The notes: generated from the sequence alone by a model not told the origin. A DNA stretch of 64,000 nucleotides from Undibacterium cyanobacteriorum (GCF_031326225.1 NZ_CP133720.1:2790001-2854000), one strand, 5' to 3'; numbered from the stretch's first letter, positions 42,004-51,552 are shown. Numbers and translations are program-made.

Positions 42004-42502
42004 AACCCGTCTCCGCATCGATATTGATCGTTCCACCAATACCACCAGTAATCGTAATCACTTGATTGGTAGTCGGAATCATGCGACCGAGCGCTGTGAA
42101 GCGCGCATTCAAGGAAGCCCCAAACGCCACTCCTGTCGGAGCTTGGCGACGATACCATTTACCATCCACAGGATCACTCACTGCGTTCACAGAGGTTCCA
42201 GCTGCAATTGTGCAGTTGGCATCGACCGCAACATAAGTTAAACAGATGTAACCCGAGGCTTGATCAATTTGCACCCAGACATCGCGCCGATGGGCAATGG
42301 CCGTTTTCTGGGCAAAGCGCAAAGCTGTCTTTGTTTGATCAACAAAGCTCACTGAATCATAATCAGTACGATTAAAAAAGCGCGGCAAAGCGATCGCTGA
42401 CAGCAGCCCCACCAACACGATAATCAGAACAAGTTCGACCAAAGTAAAACCGCGCCACAAGCGACTTTGAATTGGTTTGCAATCGCGTTTCAAACGTCTC
42501 AT
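41993..42502 (-). CDS. mshC: MSHA minor pilin MshC
   Basis: A 169-residue GspH/FimT-like prepilin: leader ending RLWRG, then FTLVELVLIIVLVG (Glu5 present), helix to ~45 and a beta-rich head with the cysteine pair in GYICLTYVAVDANCTI. It follows the major pilin gene after a strong terminator-like hairpin, so it should be expressed below the pilin. It overlaps mshD by 11 bases. Confidence 0.87.
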   Translation of the reverse strand: MRRLKRDCKPIQSRLWRGFTLVELVLIIVLVGLLSAIALPRFFNRTDYDSVSFVDQTKTALRFAQKTAIAHRRDVWVQIDQASGYICLTYVAVDANCTIAAGTSVNAVSDPVDGKWYRRQAPTGVAFGASLNARFTALGRMIPTTNQVITITGGIGGTINIDAETGYVR

Positions 42503-42587
42503 CTTCGTTGATCAAAACTACATGATTCTGATAAGAAAAAACAACCCAAAATATGAGCAAAAAAATAAACAACACTCGCGCTCGATC

Positions 42588-42621
42588 CAAAAACAAATTA
42601 GCCGTCGAAACGGCTAATTTG
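42588..42621 (-). terminator. Terminator/attenuator between mshA and the minor pilins
   Basis: A perfect 12-bp stem (CAAATTAGCCGT at 42594-42605 with 42610-42621), CGAA loop, and a run of five Ts on the minus strand. It starts 16 bp after the mshA stop. Readthrough would feed mshC-D-O-P-Q; termination would give abundant pilin mRNA. Confidence 0.85.
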
Positions 42622-42636
42622 TTTGTACGCTGCGGA

Positions 42637-43101
42637 CTAGGTGCAGTTAGCTGCAGTGAGACCTGAATTGTCATAGGTCGGCGGGAACCCCAACGAGCTT
42701 GGTACGGTATAAGTCACGACACATGCAGGATGGCCAGCGTCTGACGCAACCGTAAAGACCGTCGCAGAAGTCGCCGTCAATACAAACTCATTCGCGTCCA
42801 AACCAGCGGCAACGGCGATTGAATTTACCGCTGAGGTAGGGTAAGCATCCGCCATTGGCACCACTGATCCCTCCATCGTGACCGATGCGGAGGCCGCCAA
42901 TTGTTGTGTCAACTGAATTGAATGTGCCAAAGCAGCTCCCGCTTTAATCGAAGCAAGTGCACCATTCATTTTCGCGATGCGGGCTTGCGTCTGCAATGCA
43001 GCAAACTTTGGCAGCGCAGTTGCTGCCAACAAGCCCAGGATCGTGATCACCACGACCAATTCAATCAAGGTAAAACCCTTGCGACGATGACGAGTTTTCA
43101 T
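42637..43101 (-). CDS. mshA: MSHA-type major pilin
   Basis: A 154-residue type IVa pilin. Prepilin leader KTRHRRKG is cut before FTLIELVVVITILG (Glu5 present), the N-terminal helix continues to about residue 60, and the C-terminal disulfide loop is formed by the Cys pair in HPACVVTY and AANCT at the very end. It is the only pilin of major type in the locus; canonical clusters have mshB and mshA. AGGA precedes the ATG at 43101. It is followed by a terminator, consistent with high expression. Confidence 0.9.
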   Translation of the reverse strand: MKTRHRRKGFTLIELVVVITILGLLAATALPKFAALQTQARIAKMNGALASIKAGAALAHSIQLTQQLAASASVTMEGSVVPMADAYPTSAVNSIAVAAGLDANEFVLTATSATVFTVASDAGHPACVVTYTVPSSLGFPPTYDNSGLTAANCT

Positions 43102-43223
43102 AATTCTTTTCCTTCAACGTAAAAAAAACAAACACAATTAACCTTACCACGCCCATCTCAACTTTCAAAGCGAGCGGCTGATTTATGTACCGATAGGCAC
43201 ACATCCTGCAACGAATCTTCTAC

Positions 43224-44453
43224 TTATTTTTTCAGAGCGACGCGTCCAAGATCCCAAATTGGTACAAATACACCGAGTGCCAAAACCAGGACCATCACAC
43301 CCAAAATAATAATCAAAATAGGCTCGATATTTGATGAGAGCGTCTTAAGCTCGTACTCCACTTCGCCCTCGTACATGGTAGCGATTTCATCCATCAATTC
43401 ATCAAGTGCACCAGTTTCTTCGCCCACCGCAATCATTTGCAGGACCACAGGCGTGAACACGTTCGTCGCTGTTGCTGTTCGTAAAATACTGTCGCCTCGC
43501 TCAACACCTTCACGCATATTCTCAACATGTTGTGCAATGAAGGTGTTATCAACCGTACTCGCCACCACGTTCAAGGCCTGCACTATCGGCACACCGCTTT
43601 TGCTCGATAGTGCGAAACTGCGGGAGAAACGGGCTAGTGTCGCTTTAAGAACGATCCTACCAAATATGGGAAATTTCAAAATAACTCTATCCCACCAGAA
43701 ACGCCCCGCTTTCGTCGAAATAAAAGACCGAAATGCGATCACAACGCCAATCACGACAGCAAAAATCAGGTACCAGTAATCCACAAAAAATTCTGACATC
43801 CCTAACAAGAATTGCGTCAAGACTGGGAGTGGTGCATTAAAACTCGCGAAGACTCGGGCAAATTGAGGGATCACAAAGATATTGACGACAACCAAGGCAA
43901 TCACCATCACCGCCAATACAAAGACGGGGTATCGCAATGCAGTCTTAATTCGATTACGCATATCGCGTTCAAACTCGAGGTGTTCTGCTAATCGCAGCAG
44001 TATTAAATCGAGTCGCCCAGTCATTTCACCGACGCGTACCATACTTACATAAAACAGGGAAAAAACATTGGGATGCCGACGCATTGCGGCTGACAGCTCA
44101 CGACCTGAGTCCAAAGATTCGCGCAAATCTTGAATCACTTTTCGAAACGCTTTGTTGACTGAGGATTCCTGCAAACCCGCAAGCCCTCGCATAATCGGCA
44201 CGCCCGCACGTATCAAGGTATATAACTGCCGACTAAACAACTGCACATCAATCGGTGAAACACGCCCCTCCCGAATCCGACGCCACAAGGATGGTATTGA
44301 GGCATCACCACTTGCCGTGGCTGGCTCAATCGAAGTCGGAACGACACCATTTGAAAAAAGTTGGCGCGCCACTGCATCGGCGTCAAGGGCTTCCAAGACG
44401 CCTTGCACTAAATCTCCGTTTGAATTTCGTGCTTTATAAGAAAAAAATGGCAT
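43224..44453 (-). CDS. mshG: MSHA inner-membrane platform protein MshG (GspF/PilC-like)
   Basis: A 409-residue polytopic protein with two repeated T2SSF domains (~70-195 and ~275-400), each followed by membrane helices (three in all), and the family motifs FSRQLYTLIRAGVP and FSRSFALSSKSGVPIVQAL. It couples the assembly ATPase to the growing pilus. It lies 8 bp after mshE, and a 122-bp gap before mshA probably holds an additional pilin promoter. Its N-terminus (PFFSYKARNSNGDLVQG) is typical and fixes the start at 44453. Confidence 0.9.
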   Translation of the reverse strand: MPFFSYKARNSNGDLVQGVLEALDADAVARQLFSNGVVPTSIEPATASGDASIPSLWRRIREGRVSPIDVQLFSRQLYTLIRAGVPIMRGLAGLQESSVNKAFRKVIQDLRESLDSGRELSAAMRRHPNVFSLFYVSMVRVGEMTGRLDLILLRLAEHLEFERDMRNRIKTALRYPVFVLAVMVIALVVVNIFVIPQFARVFASFNAPLPVLTQFLLGMSEFFVDYWYLIFAVVIGVVIAFRSFISTKAGRFWWDRVILKFPIFGRIVLKATLARFSRSFALSSKSGVPIVQALNVVASTVDNTFIAQHVENMREGVERGDSILRTATATNVFTPVVLQMIAVGEETGALDELMDEIATMYEGEVEYELKTLSSNIEPILIIILGVMVLVLALGVFVPIWDLGRVALKK

Positions 44454-44461
44454 AGACGTGC

Positions 44462-46165
44462 TTACTCATCGATTTGGTTACTGATACGCATCGCTTCACT
44501 AACTGTCGTTATACCAGCCAACACGAGATCAATTGCATATTTCCGCAGCGTCTTGCCTGCCATTTGAGTTTTCGCGGCCTCAATGAATTTCGCATTATCA
44601 TCTTGATGCGCGGCATCAATGACTGGCTTTGTCATCTCGAGCAGTTCGTACACACCAGTTCGACCACGATACCCCGTACCGTTACAATGCCCACAACCAC
44701 GGCCTGCATGGTAGTGATGTTGATCAATTTGATCCGCAAGATCTATTGATAACCATTCGCGCTCGGAGGTGCTCAATTGATGCTCCTGCCGACAGCTCTC
44801 ACAAATGACACGAACCAAACGCTGTGCGAGCACCGCTTGCAATGAACTGCCCATCATAAAACGAGGCACACCCATGTCGAGCAAACGAATTGGCGTGCTG
44901 ATCGCATCATTGGTATGCAATGTCGAAAGCACCAAGTGACCGGTCATCGCCGCACGCATACCGATCTGTGCAGTTTCCTGATCACGCATTTCACCAAGTA
45001 GCAAGATGTCCGGATCTTGGCGCAAGGATGCGCGCAAAACCTTGGCAAAAGTTAATTCAATTTTCTCATTAACCTGGACTTGATTGATGCCGGGTAAGCG
45101 ATATTCAACCGGATCCTCGACCGTAATTAACTTACTCTCTTCGCGATTCAGTTCGGATAAAGCACCATACAAGGTGGTCGTTTTACCGCTCCCAGTTGGC
45201 CCCGTCACTAAGACTAAACCGTTGGGCCTTTGAATAATGGAGCGAAAACGTTCGAGCATTTCACGTGGCATCCCGATCTTATCAAGATTCAGAATACCTC
45301 CGCTCTGATTCAGCAAACGCATCACAATCGACTCGCCATATTGCGTTGGCATGGTTGAGATACGCACGTCCACCTGCTGCTGTCGCACTTTGATGATAAA
45401 GCGACCATCCTGCGGCAGACGCTTCTCAGAGATGTCCATTTCTGATATTAACTTCAAACGCAGCGCCAACGCGCTCGCAATTTTGATATCGGCTTCAGTC
45501 TGGAGATGCAACATGCCGTCGATGCGAAAGCGAATCAACAAGCGTTTCTCTTGTGGCTCAATGTGAATATCTGAAGCCCGCACTTGGGTAGCATCATTAA
45601 AAACGGACTGCAGCAACTTGACGACGGGAGCATCTTCGGTGGCGGTCTCTGTGACGAGAGATTCGATATCGACATTCCCATCCGACAGTTCTTGCTCAAG
45701 CTCACGGGCGAGATCGGTAATCGCCTCAGTGTGTCGATACAGGTTATCGATCGCAGCTAGCAAATCATTTTCATTCACCACGGCCAAATGAATGGTGCTT
45801 TTGAGGATTCTACTAACCTCATCGTAAGCAAAAAGATCGGTCGGATCGACCATCGCCACCAAAAACCCGTTATCTCTCTGTTCAAGCACGAGAGCTCGAA
45901 AACGCCGCGCCTGCAACTCAGGCAGCTTCTTAACGATATCAGGTTTGATATTGTATTGACGTAGATTGACGAAGCTGATGTCCAATTGTTTTGCCATCGC
46001 CTGAGAGATCTGATCCTCAGTCACGTAGCGATTTTCAACAAAGACCCGACCTAGCTTTTTACCGGTACGTTTTTGTTCAGCGAGCGCAAACAAAAGTTGA
46101 TCCTCAGTGATCAGCTTCTGTTGTACCAAAATCTCACCCAAACGAATTTTTTCTGGCCTCGCCAT
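44462..46165 (-). CDS. mshE: MSHA assembly ATPase MshE with c-di-GMP-binding N-domain
   Basis: A 567-residue GspE/PilB-type ATPase. Residues 8-31 and 37-60 are two copies of the MshEN motif (RLGxxLVxxxxIxxxxLxxALxxQ-like), separated by exactly five residues, the arrangement that binds c-di-GMP in Vibrio MshE. Then come Walker A GPTGSGKTT, the Asp box, Walker B LLGEMRDQETAQIGM, and a C-terminal four-cysteine zinc motif (CESCRQ ... CGHCNG). ATG 46165 is supported by AGGA six bases upstream; the longer frame (46189) adds a basic tail. It heads the pilus locus and has a good promoter. Confidence 0.92.
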   Translation of the reverse strand: MARPEKIRLGEILVQQKLITEDQLLFALAEQKRTGKKLGRVFVENRYVTEDQISQAMAKQLDISFVNLRQYNIKPDIVKKLPELQARRFRALVLEQRDNGFLVAMVDPTDLFAYDEVSRILKSTIHLAVVNENDLLAAIDNLYRHTEAITDLARELEQELSDGNVDIESLVTETATEDAPVVKLLQSVFNDATQVRASDIHIEPQEKRLLIRFRIDGMLHLQTEADIKIASALALRLKLISEMDISEKRLPQDGRFIIKVRQQQVDVRISTMPTQYGESIVMRLLNQSGGILNLDKIGMPREMLERFRSIIQRPNGLVLVTGPTGSGKTTTLYGALSELNREESKLITVEDPVEYRLPGINQVQVNEKIELTFAKVLRASLRQDPDILLLGEMRDQETAQIGMRAAMTGHLVLSTLHTNDAISTPIRLLDMGVPRFMMGSSLQAVLAQRLVRVICESCRQEHQLSTSEREWLSIDLADQIDQHHYHAGRGCGHCNGTGYRGRTGVYELLEMTKPVIDAAHQDDNAKFIEAAKTQMAGKTLRKYAIDLVLAGITTVSEAMRISNQIDE

Positions 46166-46226
46166 TCTTATCCTTTGTTCACGTACCACACCAACACTTT
46201 AGTCGCTAACACACCAAAGCCTATTG

Positions 46227-46256
46227 ATTATTGTCATTCCCCTGCAGCACTGTCAA
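46227..46256 (-). promoter_or_regulatory. Sigma-70 promoter of the msh locus
   Basis: On the minus strand perfect TTGACA (46251-46256), 18-bp spacer, AATAAT (46227-46232, 5/6). It sits ~60 bp before the mshE ATG, in the divergent region shared with the moxR gene. Confidence 0.6.
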
Positions 46257-46358
46257 TTACAAACCAAGACAAACCTAATCACCACACCAATGAAAAAACA
46301 AAACTGCCGTCTATTCTCGTTCACGCATCATTCGGTCTCGGGATTTTAAGCTTACCAT

Positions 46359-46388
46359 GCGACACCTTTTTCAGATATTCGGTATGAT
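46359..46388 (+). promoter_or_regulatory. Candidate sigma-70 promoter of the moxR operon
   Basis: GCGACA (46359-46364, 4/6), 18-bp spacer, TATGAT (46383-46388, 5/6), about 58 bp before the ATG at 46447. Confidence 0.42.
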
Positions 46389-46446
46389 AACTGTGTAGCC
46401 GATCTATCGATTGATGGCATTACTCAAGATTCTATGGGAAAAACAC

Positions 46447-47367
46447 ATGTTTTCAAAAGTCCATGAGGTTGCAAAACAACTTAATCAAGTCATCATTGGC
46501 AAGGAAACTCAGGTGCAGCAAGCCTTAGTATGCTTACTTGCTGGCGGCCACCTCCTGATCGAGGACGTTCCTGGTGTAGGCAAAACCACTTTAGCACATG
46601 CTCTAGCGATTTCCTTGGGCCTTAAATTCAATCGCTTACAATTCACTTCGGATCTCCTACCAACCGATGTAGTCGGCGTATCGATCTTCGAGCGCGAAAA
46701 ATCGCAATTCATATTTCACCCAGGTCCGATTTTCACCCAGGTTCTATTGGCAGACGAAATTAATCGTGCCACGCCTAAGACACAATCGGCCTTGCTAGAG
46801 GCGATGGAAGAGCAGCAGGTCAGTGTTGAAGGACAAACGCGCGCCCTACCGCAACCTTTTTTTGTCATTGCGACTCAAAACCCTACGCATCAAATCGGCA
46901 CCTTCAATCTTCCGGAATCACAACTTGATCGCTTCTTGATGTGCGTCTCGCTCGGCTATCCAGACGCCAAAGCAGAACGCGCCCTTCTCGCCGGCGAGGA
47001 TCGTCGCAGCCTACTCAAGCATTTACCCGCTGTGATGCAAAATGATGAACTCCTCGCAGTTCAAAAAAGTATTAAAGCCATTCATGCCTCGAGTGCCCTG
47101 ATTGACTACATACAGAAACTAGCCGCTGCTACGCGAACAGGTAATTGTTTTGCCGAAGGTATGAGTCCCCGCGCCTCACTGGCTCTCATGCAAGCCTCCA
47201 AAGCATGGGCAGCACTCGAAGGGCGAGATCATGTCATGCCAGAAGATGTACAAGCAGTGTTGGTACCAACCATTGCACACCGGTTACGACCACTCAAAGC
47301 AGTCAGTTCGAAAGCGAATGCGAGCCAAGAGTTACTGCTTGAAGTGATGCGCTCGATTGCCGTTTAA
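46447..47367 (+). CDS. MoxR-family AAA+ ATPase
   Basis: A 306-residue cytosolic AAA+ ATPase: Walker A EDVPGVGKT (~residues 40-48), LLADEINRATPKTQSALLEAMEE (Walker B and sensor), ATQNP, and the SPRASLALMQASKA C-terminal lid. MoxR proteins act with DUF58/VWA partners as chaperones, here with the next gene. The frame opens at 46411, but ATG 46447 follows a purine-rich GGGA site and gives the family N-terminus. First gene of a four-gene operon; 17 bp separate it from the DUF58 gene. Confidence 0.9.
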   Translation: MFSKVHEVAKQLNQVIIGKETQVQQALVCLLAGGHLLIEDVPGVGKTTLAHALAISLGLKFNRLQFTSDLLPTDVVGVSIFEREKSQFIFHPGPIFTQVLLADEINRATPKTQSALLEAMEEQQVSVEGQTRALPQPFFVIATQNPTHQIGTFNLPESQLDRFLMCVSLGYPDAKAERALLAGEDRRSLLKHLPAVMQNDELLAVQKSIKAIHASSALIDYIQKLAAATRTGNCFAEGMSPRASLALMQASKAWAALEGRDHVMPEDVQAVLVPTIAHRLRPLKAVSSKANASQELLLEVMRSIAV

Positions 47368-47384
47368 AGACAGGGCTAATCCAC

Positions 47385-48398
47385 ATGGCATTGCTCGATC
47401 CGCTCCGGCGTCAATTTAGACGTGTGGTATTTCTCGAAAAGGCGCCCGAGCCAGGTGAACTCACGCTCACTCAAAGACGCGTGTTCACCTTACCGAGCAA
47501 ACCTGGGCTCGCGTTTCTATTGGTTCTGGTCATCTGCTTCCTCACTTCCACCAACTACAATTTGAATCTCGGCTTTGGCATGACTTACCTCTTAGGGGGC
47601 ATCGCCATTGTGAATGCTTTCTATACATTCCGTAATTTAGCCTATCTCAAATTGAGTGCGAGCGATGGCGCGCCAATATTTGTCGGCGACAACGCTGAAT
47701 TTCACTTTCACGTTAATAACGCTGACTCTCTCGCCCGATACGCTCTCCATTTCAGTTTTCGTCAAAGTCCCCAGCAAACCCAAGTGATCGACCTAGAGGG
47801 GAACGAAAATGTCACCGTGAAATTAAAGACGGCAAGCCAACAACGCGGATACATGGCTTGCCCGCGCGTTCAAATTCAAACTTGGTTTCCACTTGGATTA
47901 TTACGTGCGTGGAGCACCTGGCTTCCAGACAGTAAGACCTTGGTGTATCCACGCCCCGAAGATAACCCACCGCCACTTCCCACCGATGGCCCCACTGGCG
48001 AACAAGGGATCAGTACAAGCGGACAAGAAGAGTTTTCTGGAGTACGCATGTATCAGCAAGGCGACCCTCTGAAACATCTATCCTGGAAACACATTGCTCG
48101 GGTCGATCTTGATGCAGGTGGTAATCTCATTAGCAAACAATTTTCCGGCGCCTCGGTTGGCGCTGTGTCAATTATTTTCTCTGAACTCCCTGCTCAATTG
48201 GACCTTGAGAGTAAGATCTCAAGAATGACCGCATGGGTCCTCGATGCGGAACATCAAGGTCTTCCCTATTTCTTCGAGATCGGTCGCTTGAGCATCGGCC
48301 CCGACCTCGGCGAACAACACCGCAACACCTGTCTCAAAGCTCTCGCCTGTTTTGGTGTTGACGAAAGTAATGCGATTACAAGTGAGGTTGAAAGATGA
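47385..48398 (+). CDS. DUF58-domain membrane protein
   Basis: A 337-residue protein with two close membrane helices (~42-80), a beta region, and the DUF58 signature EFSGVRMYQQGDPLKHLSWKHIAR-like block (residues ~212-235; G-D-x2-K-x-L-x-W-K). It is the standard partner of MoxR and TgpA-type transglutaminase genes; the complex is thought to work at the inner membrane on envelope proteins or peptidoglycan, but no reaction is proven. It overlaps the next gene by four bases (ATGA at 48395-48398). Confidence 0.88.
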   Translation: MALLDPLRRQFRRVVFLEKAPEPGELTLTQRRVFTLPSKPGLAFLLVLVICFLTSTNYNLNLGFGMTYLLGGIAIVNAFYTFRNLAYLKLSASDGAPIFVGDNAEFHFHVNNADSLARYALHFSFRQSPQQTQVIDLEGNENVTVKLKTASQQRGYMACPRVQIQTWFPLGLLRAWSTWLPDSKTLVYPRPEDNPPPLPTDGPTGEQGISTSGQEEFSGVRMYQQGDPLKHLSWKHIARVDLDAGGNLISKQFSGASVGAVSIIFSELPAQLDLESKISRMTAWVLDAEHQGLPYFFEIGRLSIGPDLGEQHRNTCLKALACFGVDESNAITSEVER

Positions 48399-50407
48399 AA
48401 CCTCCGAGCGCAATTGACAACTTTTTTATGAGTCGCGAAAAGACTGACACTTTGTTTCTTGTCGGTGCTTGCTTACTGGTCATCAGCAATCATTTTTCCA
48501 GTGCTCTACCGTGGATTACGCTCAGCTCGTGTAGCTTAATGTTAGCGCGTGCTTGGCTCACCTTTTCGGGAAGAGCGTTACCACGAAACCTCATTTTGGT
48601 CCCCATCGCCTTATTACTCATGGGCGGCATCTTCTACTCGTATCGTAGCTTTTTCGGTCGGGAAGCTGGCGTCGCCATGTTGATCTTGCTGCTCGCCTGC
48701 AAAATGCTTGAAATGCATGCACGACGAGATTTGTTTGTCGTGGTGTTTCTGGGCTTTTTCCTAATACTTACCAGCTTCTTTGATTCACAAAGTTTGTTAA
48801 GCGCGCTGCAGGTGAGCGTCAGCGCACTCGCCTTATTAATGGCGCAACTGAGCTATCAATTCCATACTCGAACGATGCCGCCGCTCAAGCGCTTGCGTAT
48901 GGTGGGAAAAATTGTCGGGCTTTCCATCCCCCTCACGATCGCCTGTTTCTTCCTTTTCCCTCGCCTACAGGGACCACTATGGGGATTACCGAGCGATGCT
49001 AACGTGGCGAGAACTGGGCTCTCGAACTCTATGTCGCCCGGCAACATCAGTAAACTCGCCATGTCAGAAGAGCTTGTGTTCCGAGTTCGATTTTTCGATG
49101 TAGTTCCAGAAAAAAGCAAAATGTACTGGCGCGCCAATGTCTTGGACGAATTTGATGGCAGAACATGGACTGCAGGCTACTCACCTGAGCTCAATAAAAA
49201 ACCGAACCGCGATGCGATACAAGTTAGCGGCAAAGCGATCCGCCACGAAGTGACGATAGAGCCCAACGGGGAACGCAATATTTTTGCGCTCGAGCTCCCG
49301 AATTCACTTCCGCAGATCGAAGGAAACACCAGTAGCCTCACACCCAACGCTGAATTGGTCACGAGTCTGCCTTTACAACAACGCACGCGTTATCTCGTCA
49401 CGTCCTATGTCGACTACCGCTTTGAGAGCAGTATTAGCCCAGCCAGCGTGCGTCTTAACACGTCAATTCTTCGACGTTTCAATCCCAAGACGGCGGAATT
49501 CGCTGCCCAGCTGAAGTCACAATTTGCTCGCCCACAAGATCAAATCCGCGCCATGTTGAACTATTTTCGGAGCGAAAATTTTTACTACACCCTAGAACCC
49601 CCAGCCTTAGGAAGAAATACAGTTGACGAGTTCCTCTTCAATACACGTTCTGGCTTCTGTGAACACTACGCCAGCAGTTTCGTGTTAGTGATGCGATATC
49701 TCAATATTCCAGCACGGGTTGTGACGGGCTATCAGGGCGGCAATATGAATACCCAAGATGGCTATCTTGAAGTACGGCAGTCTGACGCCCACGCTTGGGC
49801 AGAAGTCTGGCTATCCGAGTTAGGTTGGGTGCGAGTTGACCCAACCGCAGCAGTCGCGCCTGACCGCGTTCTCAAGAACCTCAGCGCAACTCAAAAACCA
49901 GGCACAATTGCTGACCTCGTCGGCAATGTCATGGGCGGTAACACGTTAGTGAACGAGCTCAGAATGCGTTGGAGTGCGCTCAACAACGCATGGAACCAAT
50001 GGGTCCTCAACTACAATGAAACCAAACAAAATGGTCTACTAGAAAATTTAGGTTTACGTGATCTCGATTGGACCAAAGTATTGACCCGACTATTTCTCGT
50101 CGGCGCTCTCATATTGGGCTTAACTGCTTTACCGCTGCTGCGTCGCAGGGAGAGACGGGTGTTAATCGATCGGCTATACTCGCGCCTTTTGGATAAATGC
50201 AGTCGCAAAGGGATTGCAAAACACTCCCACGAAGGACCTCGAAATTTTCTTCTTCGTTTGCAAGCGACCATGCCAACGACCATCTCAGTCCCACAACTAC
50301 AGGCGATCGAACAATTCATTGAACTTTACATCGCCAGTAAATATGGGCGGTCAACACCCGCAGAACACATCGCACAGTTGCGACGTCTCTTGAAACAAAT
50401 CAAATAA
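48395..50407 (+). CDS. TgpA-like transglutaminase membrane protein (DUF3488)
   Basis: A 670-residue protein: six or so N-terminal membrane helices (~15-190, DUF3488), a periplasmic transglutaminase-like domain with the triad in RSGFCEHYASSF (Cys), DAHAWAEVW (His) and WVRVDPTAAV (Asp), a last helix (~565-585) and a cytoplasmic DUF4129-like tail. Pseudomonas TgpA is a related essential protein. Here the catalytic residues are all present. Its stop overlaps the MltB start by one base (TAATG), suggesting joint work on the cell wall. Confidence 0.9.
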   Translation: MKPPSAIDNFFMSREKTDTLFLVGACLLVISNHFSSALPWITLSSCSLMLARAWLTFSGRALPRNLILVPIALLLMGGIFYSYRSFFGREAGVAMLILLLACKMLEMHARRDLFVVVFLGFFLILTSFFDSQSLLSALQVSVSALALLMAQLSYQFHTRTMPPLKRLRMVGKIVGLSIPLTIACFFLFPRLQGPLWGLPSDANVARTGLSNSMSPGNISKLAMSEELVFRVRFFDVVPEKSKMYWRANVLDEFDGRTWTAGYSPELNKKPNRDAIQVSGKAIRHEVTIEPNGERNIFALELPNSLPQIEGNTSSLTPNAELVTSLPLQQRTRYLVTSYVDYRFESSISPASVRLNTSILRRFNPKTAEFAAQLKSQFARPQDQIRAMLNYFRSENFYYTLEPPALGRNTVDEFLFNTRSGFCEHYASSFVLVMRYLNIPARVVTGYQGGNMNTQDGYLEVRQSDAHAWAEVWLSELGWVRVDPTAAVAPDRVLKNLSATQKPGTIADLVGNVMGGNTLVNELRMRWSALNNAWNQWVLNYNETKQNGLLENLGLRDLDWTKVLTRLFLVGALILGLTALPLLRRRERRVLIDRLYSRLLDKCSRKGIAKHSHEGPRNFLLRLQATMPTTISVPQLQAIEQFIELYIASKYGRSTPAEHIAQLRRLLKQIK

Positions 50408-51552
50408 TGAACAACTTACGTCTCTCCCTTCAAACCAAAATTCTCGTGCAAGGTCTGCTTTGTTTTGTATTGGCCTTTACTAGCACGGTCAGCTACGCTG
50501 GTAAGCAAAAAAAGGTAGCACACAAAAATAGCAAAACCGTCTCTACAGTCATCATTGGTGAAGATCGCCATTTCAATACATGGGATGATGTCCAAGAAAT
50601 GAAACGTCAACTTGAGAAGGAGAACCAGTTCTCAAGCTCGGAATTTGAACGAATCATGAAGCAAGCTCGATATGTGGAATCCGCCGTCCAAGCGGTGAAA
50701 CCCATGCCCCCTGGAAAACCGAAAAACTGGAAGATATATCGCAGTCGCTTTGTTGAGACAGCACGGATCGAAGCAGGTCTTCGCTTTTGGCAACGCAACG
50801 AAAGCCAACTCAAAAAAGCAGAACAGGATTTCGGCGTTCCCGCTGAAATTATTGTGGGCTTAATCGGCGTCGAAACCATTTACGGAAAAAATCTTGGGCG
50901 CTACCGAGCGATTGATGCAATCACCACGCTCGCGTTTGCCTATCCAGACACACCTAACCGCGAAACTCGCAGCGCTTTCTTTCGAAAAGAACTCACGCAG
51001 CTTTTATTGTGGGCGCGCGATCATCAAATTGATCCGCTCAGCGTGAAAGCCTCATACGCTGGTGCAATTGGACTCTGCCAATTTATGCCAACAAGTTTGC
51101 GTGAATTCGCAGTTGATTTTGACCTCGACGGCAAAATTGATTTGAGAGATTCCGAAGCCGACGCCATCGGTAGCGTCGGCAACTATTTGATGAAACACGG
51201 ATGGAAAAGTGCTGTACCGTATGTCTTTCCAGCCACCATCCACACTGTTGAGCCAAGCACAAACATGGATGCATCGAAATCAGATAACGCGATCCAGCAA
51301 TTCCTTGATCGCGGGCTGAAAGCAAGTCTACGCCTAAACGAATTACGTCCTTTCGTCACAACACCAAGTGCCGATGCACCAAACAATTTACTCTATGGCT
51401 TAATCGATTTACAGAACGGTGAAGACCCAACTGAGTATTGGTTGGCGACCGAAAATTTCTACGCAATCACCCAGTACAATCGCAGTTATTTCTATGCGAT
51501 GTCCGTGATCGACCTTGCTCAAGCGATTAGCAGTGCCCGCATGAAAAATTAA
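50407..51552 (+). CDS. mltB: Lytic murein transglycosylase B
   Basis: A 381-residue exported lytic transglycosylase of family 3 (GH103). Signal peptide ~1-31 (VQGLLCFVLAFTSTVSYA); catalytic Glu156 in GLIGVETIYGKN; the SYAGAIGLCQFMPTSLREFAVD motif and GSVGNYLMKHGW follow. No lipobox cysteine at the cleavage site, so it is a soluble periplasmic form rather than an outer-membrane lipoprotein. It cleaves glycan strands to 1,6-anhydro ends. Coupling to the MoxR-DUF58-TgpA genes is the notable context. Confidence 0.9.
   Translation: MNNLRLSLQTKILVQGLLCFVLAFTSTVSYAGKQKKVAHKNSKTVSTVIIGEDRHFNTWDDVQEMKRQLEKENQFSSSEFERIMKQARYVESAVQAVKPMPPGKPKNWKIYRSRFVETARIEAGLRFWQRNESQLKKAEQDFGVPAEIIVGLIGVETIYGKNLGRYRAIDAITTLAFAYPDTPNRETRSAFFRKELTQLLLWARDHQIDPLSVKASYAGAIGLCQFMPTSLREFAVDFDLDGKIDLRDSEADAIGSVGNYLMKHGWKSAVPYVFPATIHTVEPSTNMDASKSDNAIQQFLDRGLKASLRLNELRPFVTTPSADAPNNLLYGLIDLQNGEDPTEYWLATENFYAITQYNRSYFYAMSVIDLAQAISSARMKN

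Noticed and set aside
43102..43223. Sigma-54 promoter for mshA, as found for other pilins
   Set aside because: I could not find a GG-N10-GC element with the right spacing; only weak sigma-70-like hexamers are present.
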